From assembly GCA_944320355.1 (NCBI GenBank), contig CALUHC010000019.1, forward strand, positions 1 through 64,000: a DNA stretch of 64,000 bases, written 5' to 3'. The stretch is from an uncultured Prevotella sp. (GTDB lineage: Bacteria; Bacteroidota; Bacteroidia; Bacteroidales; Bacteroidaceae). A program made the position numbers and the translations under genes. The notes beneath the pieces are model-generated. The model was not told the origin of the DNA. It made no database searches and worked only from the letters and a program-made list of their open reading frames with translations. This document shows, piece after piece, positions 8,222 to 17,167 of the stretch (positions within the stretch are counted from its first letter, which is position 1; each line of letters opens with the position of its first letter).

Positions 8222-9316
8222 ATGAGGCCTTACTTATTGCTTACTCCCGGTCCGCTCACAACGACAGACACTGTGAAAGAAGCCATGATGAGCGACTGGT
8301 GCACATGGGATGAAGACTATAACATTGGCGTGGTGGAGCAAATCCGCACGCAATTGGCAGAGCTGGCATCGAGCCGTCCGGCAGAATATACGGCGGTGCT
8401 GATGCAGGGCAGCGGCACATTCTGCGTGGAAGCGACGCTCGGCACGGCACTTAAACCCGCCGACAAGCTGCTCATTGCCGCCAACGGAGCCTACGGAAAG
8501 CGCATGGGAACGATAGCCGACTACTACCGGATAGACCACCACGTGATGAAGTTCGAGGAGACAGAGGCCGTCGATCCGGCCGCCATAGACAGCTATCTCG
8601 CCGAGCACGAGGAGGTGACCCACGTGTCAGTGGTGCACTGCGAGACCACCACGGGCGTGCTCAACCCGCTCCCCGAGATTGCGCGGGTGGTGAAAGGGCG
8701 CGGCCGCGTGCTCATAGTCGATGCCATGAGCAGCTTTGGCGGAGTGCCGATAGACATGGCCGAACTGGGCATCGACTTCCTCATCAGCAGCGCGAACAAG
8801 TGCATCCAGGGCGTGCCGGGCTTCGGTTTCGTCATTGCCCGCCGCTCTCTGCTGGAGCAGTGTGAGGGCAACGCCCGCTCGCTGTCGCTCGACCTGTACG
8901 ACCAGTGGCGCACGATGGAAAGCGGACACGGCAAGTGGCGCTTCACGTCGCCCACCCACGTGGTGCGCGCCTTCATGCAGGCCATGGCCGAGCTGAAGGC
9001 CGAAGGCGGTGTGGCGGCACGCCACGCACGCTACCGGGAGAACCACCGCACGCTGGTGGAGGGTATGCGCAGCCTCGGCTTCAGCACGCTGCTGCCCGAC
9101 GAAGTGCAGTCGCCCGTCATCACGTCTTTCCTATATCCGTCGGCCGACTTCGATTTCAAGGACTTCTATACGAAGCTGAAGGCAAAGGGCTTCGTGATAT
9201 ATCCGGGCAAGATTTCGCAGGCCGACACATTCCGCATCGGCAACATCGGCGACGTGTTCCCAGAGGACTTCGAGCGGCTGGTGAGCACGATAAGGGAAGT
9301 GCAGAGTTTAGAGTGA
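8222..9316 (+). CDS. phnW: 2-aminoethylphosphonate-pyruvate transaminase
   Basis: A 364-residue class V PLP aminotransferase that converts 2-aminoethylphosphonate plus pyruvate to phosphonoacetaldehyde plus alanine. Hallmarks: the N-terminal [17 protein letters not shown] block, [19 protein letters not shown] with the PLP Asp, and [13 protein letters not shown] with PLP-binding Lys193. With phnX it makes a complete two-step route to acetaldehyde and phosphate. The stop codon (9314-9316) lies inside a repeat, and the last residues (SLE) are the same as those of the convergent alanine dehydrogenase (see findings). The alanine made here could be used by that dehydrogenase. Confidence 0.95.
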   Translation: MRPYLLLTPGPLTTTDTVKEAMMSDWCTWDEDYNIGVVEQIRTQLAELASSRPAEYTAVLMQGSGTFCVEATLGTALKPADKLLIAANGAYGKRMGTIADYYRIDHHVMKFEETEAVDPAAIDSYLAEHEEVTHVSVVHCETTTGVLNPLPEIARVVKGRGRVLIVDAMSSFGGVPIDMAELGIDFLISSANKCIQGVPGFGFVIARRSLLEQCEGNARSLSLDLYDQWRTMESGHGKWRFTSPTHVVRAFMQAMAELKAEGGVAARHARYRENHRTLVEGMRSLGFSTLLPDEVQSPVITSFLYPSADFDFKDFYTKLKAKGFVIYPGKISQADTFRIGNIGDVFPEDFERLVSTIREVQSLE

Positions 9317-9339
9317 TGAGTGCAGAGGTATGATTACCT
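9301..9339. repeat. Left arm of the inverted repeat flanking the phnW/ald gap
   Basis: About 39 bases that recur, nearly perfectly and inverted, at about 9695-9733. The arm covers the last codons and stop of phnW; its partner covers the last codons and stop of ald. It also contains the first unit of the 44-bp tandem repeat. Confidence 0.85.
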
Positions 9340-9474
9340 CGAGTGCAGAGCGCAGAGTGATGAGTGAAGAGGTATGATTACCTCGAGCGCAGAGCGCAGA
9401 GTGATGAGTGAAGAGGTATGATTACCTCGAGTGCAGAGCGCAGAGTGATGAGTGAAGAGGTATGATTACCTCAA
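9311..9474. repeat. 44-bp tandem direct repeat, about 3.7 copies
   Basis: Units start at 9311, 9355, 9399 and 9443 (period exactly 44), each beginning GAGTGATGAGTG and containing the small palindrome GAGGTATGATTACCTC. Copies differ at only a few bases. It follows the phnW stop directly and has no open frame of its own. Confidence 0.92.
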
Positions 9475-9549
9475 GTAATGAGCACGGGGTAATGTGCAAA
9501 AGCACATATCTATCACTTCATATAAGGCATGGAATACCTTACCTATTAT

Positions 9550-9597
9550 AAATATCACGCCACGTTTGATGATAACTTCAAACGTGGCGTGATATTT
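9550..9597. terminator. Bidirectional terminator between phnW and ald
   Basis: A perfect 20-bp stem (9550-9569 with 9578-9597) and an 8-base loop, with A-rich left and T-rich right edges, between two convergent genes. Both transcripts can end here. The rest of the gap 9317-9715 is the tandem repeat and the inverted-repeat arm. Confidence 0.85.
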
Positions 9598-9694
9598 TAT
9601 ACAAGCTGATTGATAGCGAATTACAAGTGAAGTGAGATTATATCAAAAGGCAAATAACCCCTCTTCACTCCTTACTCTAAGTTCTGCACTAAAG

Positions 9695-9733
9695 GTAATC
9701 ATACCTCTGCACTCATCACTCTAAACTCTTCAC
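9695..9733. repeat. Right arm of the inverted repeat at the end of ald
   Basis: Reverse complement of 9301-9339 with only a few differences. It includes the ald stop codon at 9716-9718 and the codons for its final Ser-Leu-Glu. Confidence 0.85.
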
Positions 9734-10828
9734 TGAACAATACTCTATCCCGAACACGTCGGCCACGGCCTTGTAGGTCACCTTTCCCTCCACAACGTTG
9801 AGTCCGAGAGCCAGGGCCGGGTCGTCGGCGCAGGCCTTGCGCCAGCCCTTGTCGGCCAGGGCGAGGGCGTAGCGCAGCGTGGCGTTGGTCAGTGCCGACG
9901 TTGATGTGTGCGGCACGGCGCCCGGAATGTTGGCCACGGCGTAGTGCACTATGCCGTCAAGCTCATATACCGGCTCGCTGTGGGTGGTGGGATGCGACGT
10001 CTCGAAGCACCCGCCCTGGTCTATGGCCACGTCGACGAGCACCGAGCCGGGCTCCATCAGCCGCAGCATGGGGCGCGTGATGAGGTGCGGAGCCTTGTCG
10101 CCCGGCACGAGCACAGAGCCTATGACCACGTCGGTGTCGGGCAACTCGCGCTCTATGTTGTGGCGCGAGGAGTAGAGAGTGCTCACGTTTGCGGGCATGG
10201 TGAGCGACAGCTCACGCAGCTTGGGCAGCGATATGTCAGCTATGACCACCGTGGCCCCGAGGCCCGAAGCCACGCGGGCGGCCGCCTGCCCCACTATCCC
10301 GCCGCCGAGCACGAGCACCTTGACGGGCTTAACGCCCGGCACTCCGCACACCAGCTTGCCCTTGCCGCCCTTGGTTTTCTGCAGGTAGTAGGCACCGTTT
10401 ATCATGCCGAGGCGGCCTGCCACCTCGCTCATTGGCACGAGCAGCGGCAGCGAACCGTCGGCCAGCTGCACCGTCTCGTAGGCCAGGCACACGCCGCCGC
10501 TCGCCACCATGGCCTCGGTCAGCGTGCGGTCGCAGGCAAAGTGGAAGTAGGTGAACACCAACTGACCGCGACGCACCAGCGCATACTCAGGCTCGATGGG
10601 CTCCTTCACCTTTATAATCATGTCGGCCGCAGCGTATGTTTCCTCTATCGTGGGCAGTATCTTCGCCCCCGCCGCAGTGTAGGCGGAGTCGGCAAAGCCG
10701 CTGTTCTCGCCCGCGGTGTGCTGCACATACACTTCGTGTCCGTGGCCCACAAGCTCGGCTACGCCTGCCGGGGTCATGCCAACACGGTTCTCGTTGTTCT
10801 TGATTTCCTTTGGAATTCCGATTTTCAT
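9716..10828 (-). CDS. ald: Alanine dehydrogenase
   Basis: A 370-residue NAD-dependent enzyme that interconverts L-alanine and pyruvate plus ammonia. The N terminus (MKIGIPKEIKNNENRVGMTPAGV) contains the conserved substrate-binding Arg15; Lys73/Glu75 lie in IIKVKEP; the FTYFHFA block carries the catalytic His of this family; and the Rossmann motif is VLVLGGGIVGQAAARVA. Length matches family members (about 370). It converges on phnW, whose reaction releases alanine, so the two may be linked metabolically. A -7 box at 10924-10931 gives a leader of about 90 bases that contains part of a GC-rich hairpin. Confidence 0.96.
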   Translation of the reverse strand: MKIGIPKEIKNNENRVGMTPAGVAELVGHGHEVYVQHTAGENSGFADSAYTAAGAKILPTIEETYAAADMIIKVKEPIEPEYALVRRGQLVFTYFHFACDRTLTEAMVASGGVCLAYETVQLADGSLPLLVPMSEVAGRLGMINGAYYLQKTKGGKGKLVCGVPGVKPVKVLVLGGGIVGQAAARVASGLGATVVIADISLPKLRELSLTMPANVSTLYSSRHNIERELPDTDVVIGSVLVPGDKAPHLITRPMLRLMEPGSVLVDVAIDQGGCFETSHPTTHSEPVYELDGIVHYAVANIPGAVPHTSTSALTNATLRYALALADKGWRKACADDPALALGLNVVEGKVTYKAVADVFGIEYCSVKSLE

Positions 10829-10875
10829 AATCCAAGGTTTTTAGTTTGTGGCTCTATGGTTAGTTATTCTCTCGC

Positions 10876-10920
10876 GCGGCAAGGCACTGCTTCCGCAGTG
10901 AGGAGGCGCGCCCTTGCCGC
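10876..10920 (-). promoter_or_regulatory. Hairpin in the ald leader
   Basis: Outer arms GCGGCAAGG (10876-10884) and CCTTGCCGC (10912-10920) enclose an inner stem CACTGC/GCAGTG (10885-10890 with 10895-10900). Because transcription should start near 10917, the 5' end of the mRNA can form this structure. It does not match a riboswitch class I know. Confidence 0.45.
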
Positions 10921-10923
10921 CCA

Positions 10924-10931
10924 CAAATGTA
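10924..10931 (-). promoter_or_regulatory. -7 box of ald
   Basis: Minus-strand TACATTTG fits TAnnTTTG. No convincing -33 box is present at 19-20 bases. Confidence 0.5.
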
Positions 10932-11058
10932 GTGTTTTTTCCGCACAACGCGGTGCTCCGCCCCAATGTTTTTTGCCCGTCGGGCGAATATTTTTGGTAT
11001 ATTAACAAAGTATGGCACAGCATATGGCCATCGACCGCAGCCTATAGCAGAGGCCAAA

Positions 11059-11074
11059 ACTGCATATATGCAGT
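11059..11074. promoter_or_regulatory. 16-bp perfect palindrome between ald and xseA
   Basis: ACTGCATATATGCAGT, a perfect dyad in the divergent intergenic region. It has the size of a dimeric repressor operator, but it is over 100 bases from either promoter box and I cannot name a binding protein. Confidence 0.3.
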
Positions 11075-11231
11075 AAAAATTTTTGCCCAACAAAAATGCG
11101 CTAAAAAATTGAACGCAGGGGGCGGAGGGCCACCCGACGGCGGTGCATCGACTTTGTTTTATGCCCACAAGCCGCGTTTTATGCTACAACAGGCACGTTT
11201 TTGCCCTCCGGAACGGTCGCCGCCGATTGCA

Positions 11232-11310
11232 AAACGGCACGTTTGGCGATGCGAAACGACCCATATCGCAGTGCGAAACGTGCCGTTTTGCAAGGCGAAA
11301 CGGCACGTTT
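11232..11310. repeat. 22-bp-phased palindrome array, copy B
   Basis: Units begin at 11232, 11254, 11276 and 11298, each 22 bases apart, with centres GCA, ACC, TGC and GCA. The second unit has a decayed right arm (CATAT instead of CGTTT) yet the register is kept. The array sits between the divergent genes ald and xseA. Apart from it, the palindrome at 11059 and the promoters, the gap 10829-11541 shows nothing I recognise. Confidence 0.88.
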
Positions 11311-11508
11311 CACACCACAAAAAGGCGCAAGACATTGCACATTTTTCTTTTTTTACGCCTATTTCTCTGTCACACAGTCACTTAAAATTGCACACGCAAG
11401 AATCGCGTATTTGCGCCCCGATGGCCGTTTCGGCGCAAAAACGGCAGCCACGGAGCTGTTTCCGCAAATTAATATGCAATACGCCGCGCCGTTGCAAATA
11501 ATTATTCG

Positions 11509-11516
11509 TACCTTTG
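11509..11516 (+). promoter_or_regulatory. -7 box of xseAB
   Basis: TACCTTTG fits TAnnTTTG and lies 25 bases before ATG 11542; no clear -33 box. Confidence 0.55.
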
Positions 11517-11541
11517 CGAGAGGCAATACACAACGACAGAA

Positions 11542-12852
11542 ATGACCGGCATGAACGACAGGAGGGCCATGACGCTCCTCGAACTGAACGGACTGGTGCG
11601 CTCGGTGATAGAAGGCACGCTGAGCGGAGAGTACTGGGTGGAGGCCGAACTGGCCGAGGCGCGCGAGTCGCGCGGCCACTGCTACATGGAGCTGATACAG
11701 AAAGACCCGCGCAGCGCCACGCCCGTGGCACGGGCGCAGGCCAAGTGCTGGCGGCAGACGTGGGCCGTGGTGCGCCCCTACTTCGAGCGCGCCACGGGCC
11801 AGACGCTCCATGCCGGCCTGCAGGTGATGCTGCGCGTCTATGCGCAGTTCCACGAGGCGTATGGCTTTTCGTGGATAGTCACCGACATAGACCCCACCTA
11901 CACACTCGGCGACATGGCCCGCAAGCGGCTCGAAATAATCCGCCGGCTGAAGGAGGAGGGCGTTTTCGACCTCAACAAGGAACTGCCCCTGCCCCTGTTC
12001 ACGCAGCGCATAGCAGTCGTCTCAAGCGCCACGGCCGCCGGCTACGGCGACTTCTGCGCCCAGCTCGCCGCCAACGAGTACGGCTACCGCTTCACCACGC
12101 GCCTCTTTGAGGCCGTGATGCAGGGCGAGAAGGTGGAGCAGAGCGTCATAGCCGCGCTCAACCGCATCAACGCCGAGGCCGACAGCTTCGACTGCGTGGT
12201 CATCATCCGGGGCGGCGGAGCCACGAGCGATATGTCCGGTTTCGACACACTGGCCCTGGCGGAGAACGTGGCCAACTTCCCCCTGCCGGTCATAACGGGC
12301 ATTGGCCACGACCGCGACGAGTCGGTGCTCGACATGGTTTCGCACACAAGGGTCAAGACCCCGACGGCCGCCGCCGCGCTGCTTGTAGGCCGTCTGCGCA
12401 CAGTCGACGAGCAGATAGACGCCCTGCGCCAGTGCCTCGCGCGCGCTGTCACGGCCACACTCACCGCCGAGGGCAGGCGCGTGTGGCATATAGCGGAGCG
12501 CATACCCACGCTATTCGCCGTGGTGAAGACGCGCCGCACCGCCCGGATAGACCTGCTGGCAACCCGCATCAACGCCGCCGCCATGAGGCAGGTGGCCGCC
12601 GCGCGCCAACGCACCGAAGCCGCCGCCCAGGCCGCATGGCCCGCGGCCGCACGCGCCGTAGAGGCGCAACGCCACCGCCTGCAGCTGCTCACGCAGCGTG
12701 CCGCCGCCCTGGACCCCACCCTGCTGCTGCGCCGGGGCTACAGCATAACCACCATAGGGGGCCGCGCCCTGCGCAACGCCGCCGACGTGAAGGCGGGCGA
12801 CGTGATAGAGACAAGGCTTGAAGAAGGAACAATAAAATCGACAGTGATATGA
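11542..12852 (+). CDS. xseA: Exodeoxyribonuclease VII large subunit
   Basis: A 436-residue catalytic subunit of ExoVII, which degrades single-stranded DNA in both directions during repair. The N-terminal OB-fold (GEYWVEAELAEARESRGHCYMEL) is followed by the nuclease domain, with the signatures RIAVVSSATAAGYGDF, VIIRGGGATSDMSGFD, TGIGHDRDESVLDMV and KTPTAAAALL. A coiled-coil region and the C-terminal LRRGYSIT motif complete it. ATG 11542 fits the promoter; an internal start at MTLLELNG (Met10) is possible. It overlaps xseB by 4 bases. Confidence 0.95.
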   Translation: MTGMNDRRAMTLLELNGLVRSVIEGTLSGEYWVEAELAEARESRGHCYMELIQKDPRSATPVARAQAKCWRQTWAVVRPYFERATGQTLHAGLQVMLRVYAQFHEAYGFSWIVTDIDPTYTLGDMARKRLEIIRRLKEEGVFDLNKELPLPLFTQRIAVVSSATAAGYGDFCAQLAANEYGYRFTTRLFEAVMQGEKVEQSVIAALNRINAEADSFDCVVIIRGGGATSDMSGFDTLALAENVANFPLPVITGIGHDRDESVLDMVSHTRVKTPTAAAALLVGRLRTVDEQIDALRQCLARAVTATLTAEGRRVWHIAERIPTLFAVVKTRRTARIDLLATRINAAAMRQVAAARQRTEAAAQAAWPAAARAVEAQRHRLQLLTQRAAALDPTLLLRRGYSITTIGGRALRNAADVKAGDVIETRLEEGTIKSTVI

Positions 12853-13058
12853 AGAAAAACATGAAATACGAGGACGCCATGCGCGAACTGGAGCGCATAG
12901 TGGCGCAGATGGAGAACGGAGAGCCCGACATCGACTCGCTGGCCGCCCAACTGAAGACCGCGCAGGAACTGATAAAATACTGCAAGGACAAGCTGACCAA
13001 GACCGACGAGGAGATAAAGAAGATACTCGACGGGCAAGAACCGGAAGGCAAGAGCTGA
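12849..13058 (+). CDS. xseB: Exodeoxyribonuclease VII small subunit
   Basis: A 69-residue, mostly helical protein matching XseB (YEDAMRELERIVAQMENGE, then SLAAQLKTAQELIKYC). Several copies bind along the helical arm of XseA. The ATG overlaps the xseA stop by 4 bases, typical of translational coupling in this pair. Confidence 0.94.
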   Translation: MKKNMKYEDAMRELERIVAQMENGEPDIDSLAAQLKTAQELIKYCKDKLTKTDEEIKKILDGQEPEGKS

Positions 13059-13087
13059 AAAAGAAAAAGCAAAAAAGAGCCGCATTA

Positions 13088-13119
13088 TTTGTCGGCATAC
13101 GATATTTTGCGTATCTTTG
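13088..13119 (+). promoter_or_regulatory. Promoter of ilvE
   Basis: Textbook Bacteroidetes promoter: TTTG at 13088-13091, 20 bases, TATCTTTG at 13112-13119. The TTG codon at 13089 that opens the upstream frame is part of the -33 box, so translation must start later. Confidence 0.8.
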
Positions 13120-13154
13120 CCGTAATCTTCAGAAAACAAAGAACGTTAAGACAA

Positions 13155-14183
13155 ATGGTTATGAAGAACTTAGACTGGGCCAACCTGTCGTTCGGCTACC
13201 TGCCGACCGACTACAACGTGCGTTGCTATTACCGCGACGGGAAGTGGGGAGAGATAGAAATCTGCTCCGACGAGTACATCAAAATGCACATGGCAGCCAC
13301 CTGCCTGCACTACGGCCAGGAGGCATTCGAGGGCCTGAAGGCCTACCGCTGCCCCGACGGCAAGGTCAGGGTGTTCCGCATGGACGAGAACGCCGCGCGC
13401 CTGCAGAGCACCTGCCGCGGCATAATGATGCCCGAAGTGCCCACCGAACTGTTCGAAGAGATGGTGACAAAGGTCGTGCGCCTCAACCAGGAATACATAC
13501 CGACATACGAGAGCGGAGCCACTCTCTACATACGCCCGCTGCTCGTCGGAATGTCGGCACAGGTGGGAGTGCATCCCGCCTCGGAGTATCTGTTTATGAT
13601 ATTCGTAACACCCGTGGGCCCGTACTTCAAGGGAGGGTTCGCCACAAACCCATACGTCATCATACGCGACTACGACCGCGCCGCTCCGCTCGGCACCGGA
13701 TGCTACAAGGTGGGCGGCAACTATGCCGCCTCGATGAAGGCAAACCACATTGCCCACGAGAAGGGTTACGCCTGCGAGTTCTACCTCGACGCAAAGGAAA
13801 AGAAGTACATGGACGAGTGCGGGGCGGCCAACTTCTTCGGCATCAAGAACAACACCTACGTGACGCCCAAGTCGAGCAGCATCCTGCCCAGCATCACAAA
13901 CAAGAGCCTGATGCAGCTGGCCGAGGACTTCGGCATGACCGTTGAGCGCCGCCACATACCCGAAGAGGAGCTTGAAACGTTCGAGGAGGCAGGCGCGTGC
14001 GGCACCGCCGCCGTCATATCGCCCATCTCGTACATAGACGACCTGGACACCGGCAAGCGCTATGTGTTCAGCAAAGACGGCAAGCCGGGGCCAATATCAA
14101 CCAAGCTCTACAACCACCTGCGCGGCATACAGTACGGCACCGAGGACGACAAGCACGGCTGGACGAAGGTGGTAATAGAGTGA
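13155..14183 (+). CDS. ilvE: Branched-chain amino acid aminotransferase
   Basis: About 342 residues, a class IV PLP aminotransferase of the eukaryote-like BCAT subgroup, transferring the amino group of glutamate to the keto acids of leucine, isoleucine and valine. Motifs seen: HYGQEAFEGLKAYR, YIRPLLVGMSAQVGV, GCYKVGGNYAASM with the PLP lysine, and MDECGAANFFGIKN. ATG 13155 (MVMKNLDWANL) or 13161 is the start; earlier in-frame codons lie in the promoter. Ferritin follows after 35 bases with no separate promoter seen. Confidence 0.95.
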   Translation: MVMKNLDWANLSFGYLPTDYNVRCYYRDGKWGEIEICSDEYIKMHMAATCLHYGQEAFEGLKAYRCPDGKVRVFRMDENAARLQSTCRGIMMPEVPTELFEEMVTKVVRLNQEYIPTYESGATLYIRPLLVGMSAQVGVHPASEYLFMIFVTPVGPYFKGGFATNPYVIIRDYDRAAPLGTGCYKVGGNYAASMKANHIAHEKGYACEFYLDAKEKKYMDECGAANFFGIKNNTYVTPKSSSILPSITNKSLMQLAEDFGMTVERRHIPEEELETFEEAGACGTAAVISPISYIDDLDTGKRYVFSKDGKPGPISTKLYNHLRGIQYGTEDDKHGWTKVVIE

Positions 14184-14218
14184 ACGACAGAAAAGAGAAA
14201 CCATAAACACAGACAAAT

Positions 14219-14740
14219 ATGCTAAACAAGAAAATCGAAGAGGCGCTCAACGCCCAAATCAACGCCGAGATGTGGTCGGCATATCTATATCTCTCCATGG
14301 CTGCCTACTGCCACTCCAACGGCAAGCCAGGCATGGGAAAATGGTACGAGGTGCAGTTCCAGGAGGAGCAAGACCACGCCAAGATACTGTTCAACTACGT
14401 GATACAGCGCGGCGGCAAGGTGACACTGAGCCAGATAGACGCCGTTCCCACAGAGTGGAAATCCATCCTCGACGTGTTTGAGAGCACACTGGAGCACGAG
14501 CAGAAAGTGACATCGCTCATCAACAACCTGTTCGCCCTGACCGCCGCCGAGAACGACTACGCCACACAGAGCGCGCTGAAGTGGTTCATCGACGAGCAGG
14601 TGGAGGAAGAGGAAACGGCGCAGAACATCATCGACAACCTGAAGATGATAAAGGACAACGGCTACGGACTGTATATGCTCGACAAGGAGTTGGGAGCACG
14701 CACATACACACAGGCTGCCCCGCTGGCCTCAGCCGAGTAA
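14219..14740 (+). CDS. ftnA: Ferritin
   Basis: A 173-residue non-haem ferritin that stores iron as ferric oxide. The ferroxidase ligands are in place: Glu17, Glu50, His53, Glu94, Gln127 and Glu130, in the four-helix layout typical of bacterial FtnA. It follows ilvE closely and may be read from the ilvE promoter, which would be unusual pairing but is what the spacing suggests. A strong terminator follows. Confidence 0.96.
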   Translation: MLNKKIEEALNAQINAEMWSAYLYLSMAAYCHSNGKPGMGKWYEVQFQEEQDHAKILFNYVIQRGGKVTLSQIDAVPTEWKSILDVFESTLEHEQKVTSLINNLFALTAAENDYATQSALKWFIDEQVEEEETAQNIIDNLKMIKDNGYGLYMLDKELGARTYTQAAPLASAE

Positions 14741-14770
14741 GCAAAGACTGTTTCATAATTGTTAATTTGG

Positions 14771-14812
14771 CCGCCGCCGGAGTATCAAGAGTACCGAGGC
14801 GGCGGTTTTTTT
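14771..14812 (+). terminator. Rho-independent terminator after ferritin
   Basis: Stem CCGCCGCC (14771-14778) with GGCGGCGG (14798-14805), followed by seven T residues (14806-14812). Confidence 0.9.
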
Positions 14813-14834
14813 CTTCATTTACAATACCACAGGC

Positions 14835-15605
14835 ATGAGCAAAGGAAAACTGCAGAAGTTCGCCGAGATGGAGACGTTCGCCAACGTTTTCCAGTACCCA
14901 TACTCCGTAATGACCGACGTTCCATTCGGGATGAAAGGCCGCTGGCGCGATGACTACTTCCACAACCAGAACCCGATAGTGCTCGAACTGGGCTGCGGCA
15001 AGGGCGAATATACCGTGGGACTGGCCAAGCTGTACCCCGATGTGAACTTCGTCGGCGTGGACATAAAGGGCGCGAGGATGCACACCGGAGCCAAGCAGGC
15101 ACTCGAAGAGGGCCTGAAGAACGTGGCCTTCCTGCGCACGAACATAGAAATCATAGACAGGTTCTTCGACCCTGACGAGGTGCAGGAGATATGGCTGACC
15201 TTCAGCGACCCGCAGATGAAGAACCCGCGCAAGCGGCTCAGCAGCACGTTCTTCATGGAACGCTACCGCCGCTTCCTCGCCGACGGCGGCACGGTGCACC
15301 TGAAGACCGACTCAAACTTCCTCTTCACATACACCACCTACATGGTAGAGCGCAACCGCCTGCCCCTGCTCTTCCGCACCGAAGACCTCTACCACACCGA
15401 CGGAATAGACCCCGAGACGCGCAAGATTCTGTCAATCCAGACCTACTACGAGGCGCAATGGATAGACCGCGGGCTGAATATCCGCTACATGAAGTTCGCC
15501 CTCCCGCACACAGGACAGCTCGAAGAGCCCGACGTGGAGATACCCCTCGACGAGTATCGCAGCTACAAGCGCACCAAGCGAAGCGGCCTCGCCACAAGCA
15601 AATGA
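14835..15605 (+). CDS. trmB: tRNA (guanine-N7-)-methyltransferase
   Basis: A 256-residue SAM-dependent enzyme making m7G46 in tRNA variable loops. The SAM motif is [16 protein letters not shown]; the family signatures [29 protein letters not shown] and [14 protein letters not shown] follow in the usual order. It starts 23 bases after the T-run of the ferritin terminator and no clear promoter is visible, so its expression route is unclear. Confidence 0.94.
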   Translation: MSKGKLQKFAEMETFANVFQYPYSVMTDVPFGMKGRWRDDYFHNQNPIVLELGCGKGEYTVGLAKLYPDVNFVGVDIKGARMHTGAKQALEEGLKNVAFLRTNIEIIDRFFDPDEVQEIWLTFSDPQMKNPRKRLSSTFFMERYRRFLADGGTVHLKTDSNFLFTYTTYMVERNRLPLLFRTEDLYHTDGIDPETRKILSIQTYYEAQWIDRGLNIRYMKFALPHTGQLEEPDVEIPLDEYRSYKRTKRSGLATSK

Positions 15606-15644
15606 GCGCCGACAAGCTCATAGAGAACGAGGAAACTGACAAAT

Positions 15645-17018
15645 ATGGACGAAGAGAAAGAACGCCAAGACAACGAGACTTCTGACCCATTGCGGAGGCT
15701 CATCAACAAAATACTCATAAACAAAATGAGTTATGAAGACGAGATTGATGAGGGAACGGGGTATTTAATAGGAAGTGTCATCACACTCATCATACTTCTG
15801 CTCTACTATCTCACCAGCACGCCTTTATGCTTTATGCTCGAATACATGGGCTTTGAAGGAGACCGGCTGAAGGCGTTTACCTTGGGCATGGCCGCCATCC
15901 TGACAGTGGTTTGCGGGATAATAGGACTGTGGGCAAAGGAGAAGGACAAGAAGGAAGAGCCGCGCTTCTCATACATACCACTGGCAATATTGCCGGCGGT
16001 TTTGCCTTGGGGCATATTCTTTCTTAGGAACTCGTCTCAGACGGTGTGGCTGGTGGTGCTGGCGGTGGTCTATATCGGCTGCATAGCCCTGTTCGCAAAG
16101 ACACGCGTCGCCGCCCCTCTGGTAATATTGATTGCTGCCACCGCCGCCTGCTACTTGGCGGTGAAGAAGGTTCCCCGCGCAGGGATGGAACGCGGCGACA
16201 CCGCGATTGCCACCGAGGAACGCGCCCAATGGCCGTGCCTGCCCGACTTCGGCGAGGTGGCAGAATGCCTTGCCGTGCTGCTCAACTCTCCCCAAGGCTA
16301 CCTCGACCTTGCCGCCAGATACAGCGCAAGAGGCGATGCCGAGACAGCCATATCGCTGTTGGAGCGGGGGCACAAGGCACGGCCCGACAGCCCCAAGCTG
16401 CTGTATTACTACGGCACTACCCTGGCCGGGAACGGCGATACGGAAGGAGCGTTGCGCACCTTTGCCGCCGGAGTGGAGCACATAGCACACTCTACAGACA
16501 CCGTCAACGTCGTGAATTGCTTTTGCGCCTTGGCCAATATGCAACTTGAGCGGGGCGACACGGCTGCTTGCATCAAGGCTCTTGAAACCTGCATCAGGTT
16601 CGACAGCACCGCATACGACGCCATGAGCGAGTATGCCCTGGTGCTGGCCATGACGGAGCCTGACGGCGACCGAGCCTTGGAATGGCTCCGGAAAGCAAGC
16701 GAACTCGGCTCCCTCACATACCGCGATTACCCAACCATGGCCATCGCCTATTTCAAAAAAGGCGACTACACCTCTGCCAGAAGGTACATTGACGATATTT
16801 TATACACGACCAAAGACAGCTCCGCAGCCATGCTTGAGCTTGCCGGCGACATCTACATGAAGGTAGAACTCGAATACAAAGGCAAGAGAGCATCGGACTA
16901 TACCATAAGAATGTGGCGCGAGAAAGGCCGCGAGTTCTACCGGAAAGCCCTCGAACGAGCCCCCGGCAACAAGGCTCTCGCAGACAAACTGATGCGGGCA
17001 CAAGCCGCAACAGAGTGA
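15645..17018 (+). CDS. Inner-membrane protein with C-terminal TPR repeats
   Basis: 457 residues, not a named family that I recognise. After a short charged N terminus come about five hydrophobic helices between residues 40 and 175 (for example YLIGSVITLIILLLYYLTS and VWLVVLAVVYIGCIALFA). From about residue 215 there is a set of TPR-like helical repeats (YLDLAARYSARGDAETAISLLERG, then LLYYYGTTLAGNGDTEGAL and later copies), which would serve as a docking platform. It lies 39 bases after trmB and is probably co-transcribed. A scaffold or assembly role is inferred only from architecture. Confidence 0.8.
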   Translation: MDEEKERQDNETSDPLRRLINKILINKMSYEDEIDEGTGYLIGSVITLIILLLYYLTSTPLCFMLEYMGFEGDRLKAFTLGMAAILTVVCGIIGLWAKEKDKKEEPRFSYIPLAILPAVLPWGIFFLRNSSQTVWLVVLAVVYIGCIALFAKTRVAAPLVILIAATAACYLAVKKVPRAGMERGDTAIATEERAQWPCLPDFGEVAECLAVLLNSPQGYLDLAARYSARGDAETAISLLERGHKARPDSPKLLYYYGTTLAGNGDTEGALRTFAAGVEHIAHSTDTVNVVNCFCALANMQLERGDTAACIKALETCIRFDSTAYDAMSEYALVLAMTEPDGDRALEWLRKASELGSLTYRDYPTMAIAYFKKGDYTSARRYIDDILYTTKDSSAAMLELAGDIYMKVELEYKGKRASDYTIRMWREKGREFYRKALERAPGNKALADKLMRAQAATE

Positions 17019-17069
17019 CTTCACCCGCCGCAGCATGGCCGCGCCACCCGTTTTTCATCACTTTTAGGT

Positions 17070-17101
17070 ATTGCACAGCCGCCTATTTTCCGTTAGTTTT
17101 G
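17070..17101 (+). promoter_or_regulatory. Promoter of the DUF2023 gene
   Basis: TAGTTTTG at 17094-17101 (-7) with ATTG at 17070-17073 (-33, one mismatch) and 20 bases between. Confidence 0.65.
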
Positions 17102-17167
17102 CAGTCGGAAATCAACGTAATATAAAACCCGCCGCTCGCCGGCGGCCCACATACCGACACACAGCTT

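Noticed and set aside
9311..9474. CRISPR array
   Set aside because: Units are contiguous direct repeats with no variable spacers, and no cas gene is present.
10876..10920. Riboswitch in the ald leader
   Set aside because: Only a simple hairpin is visible; no known aptamer core could be matched.
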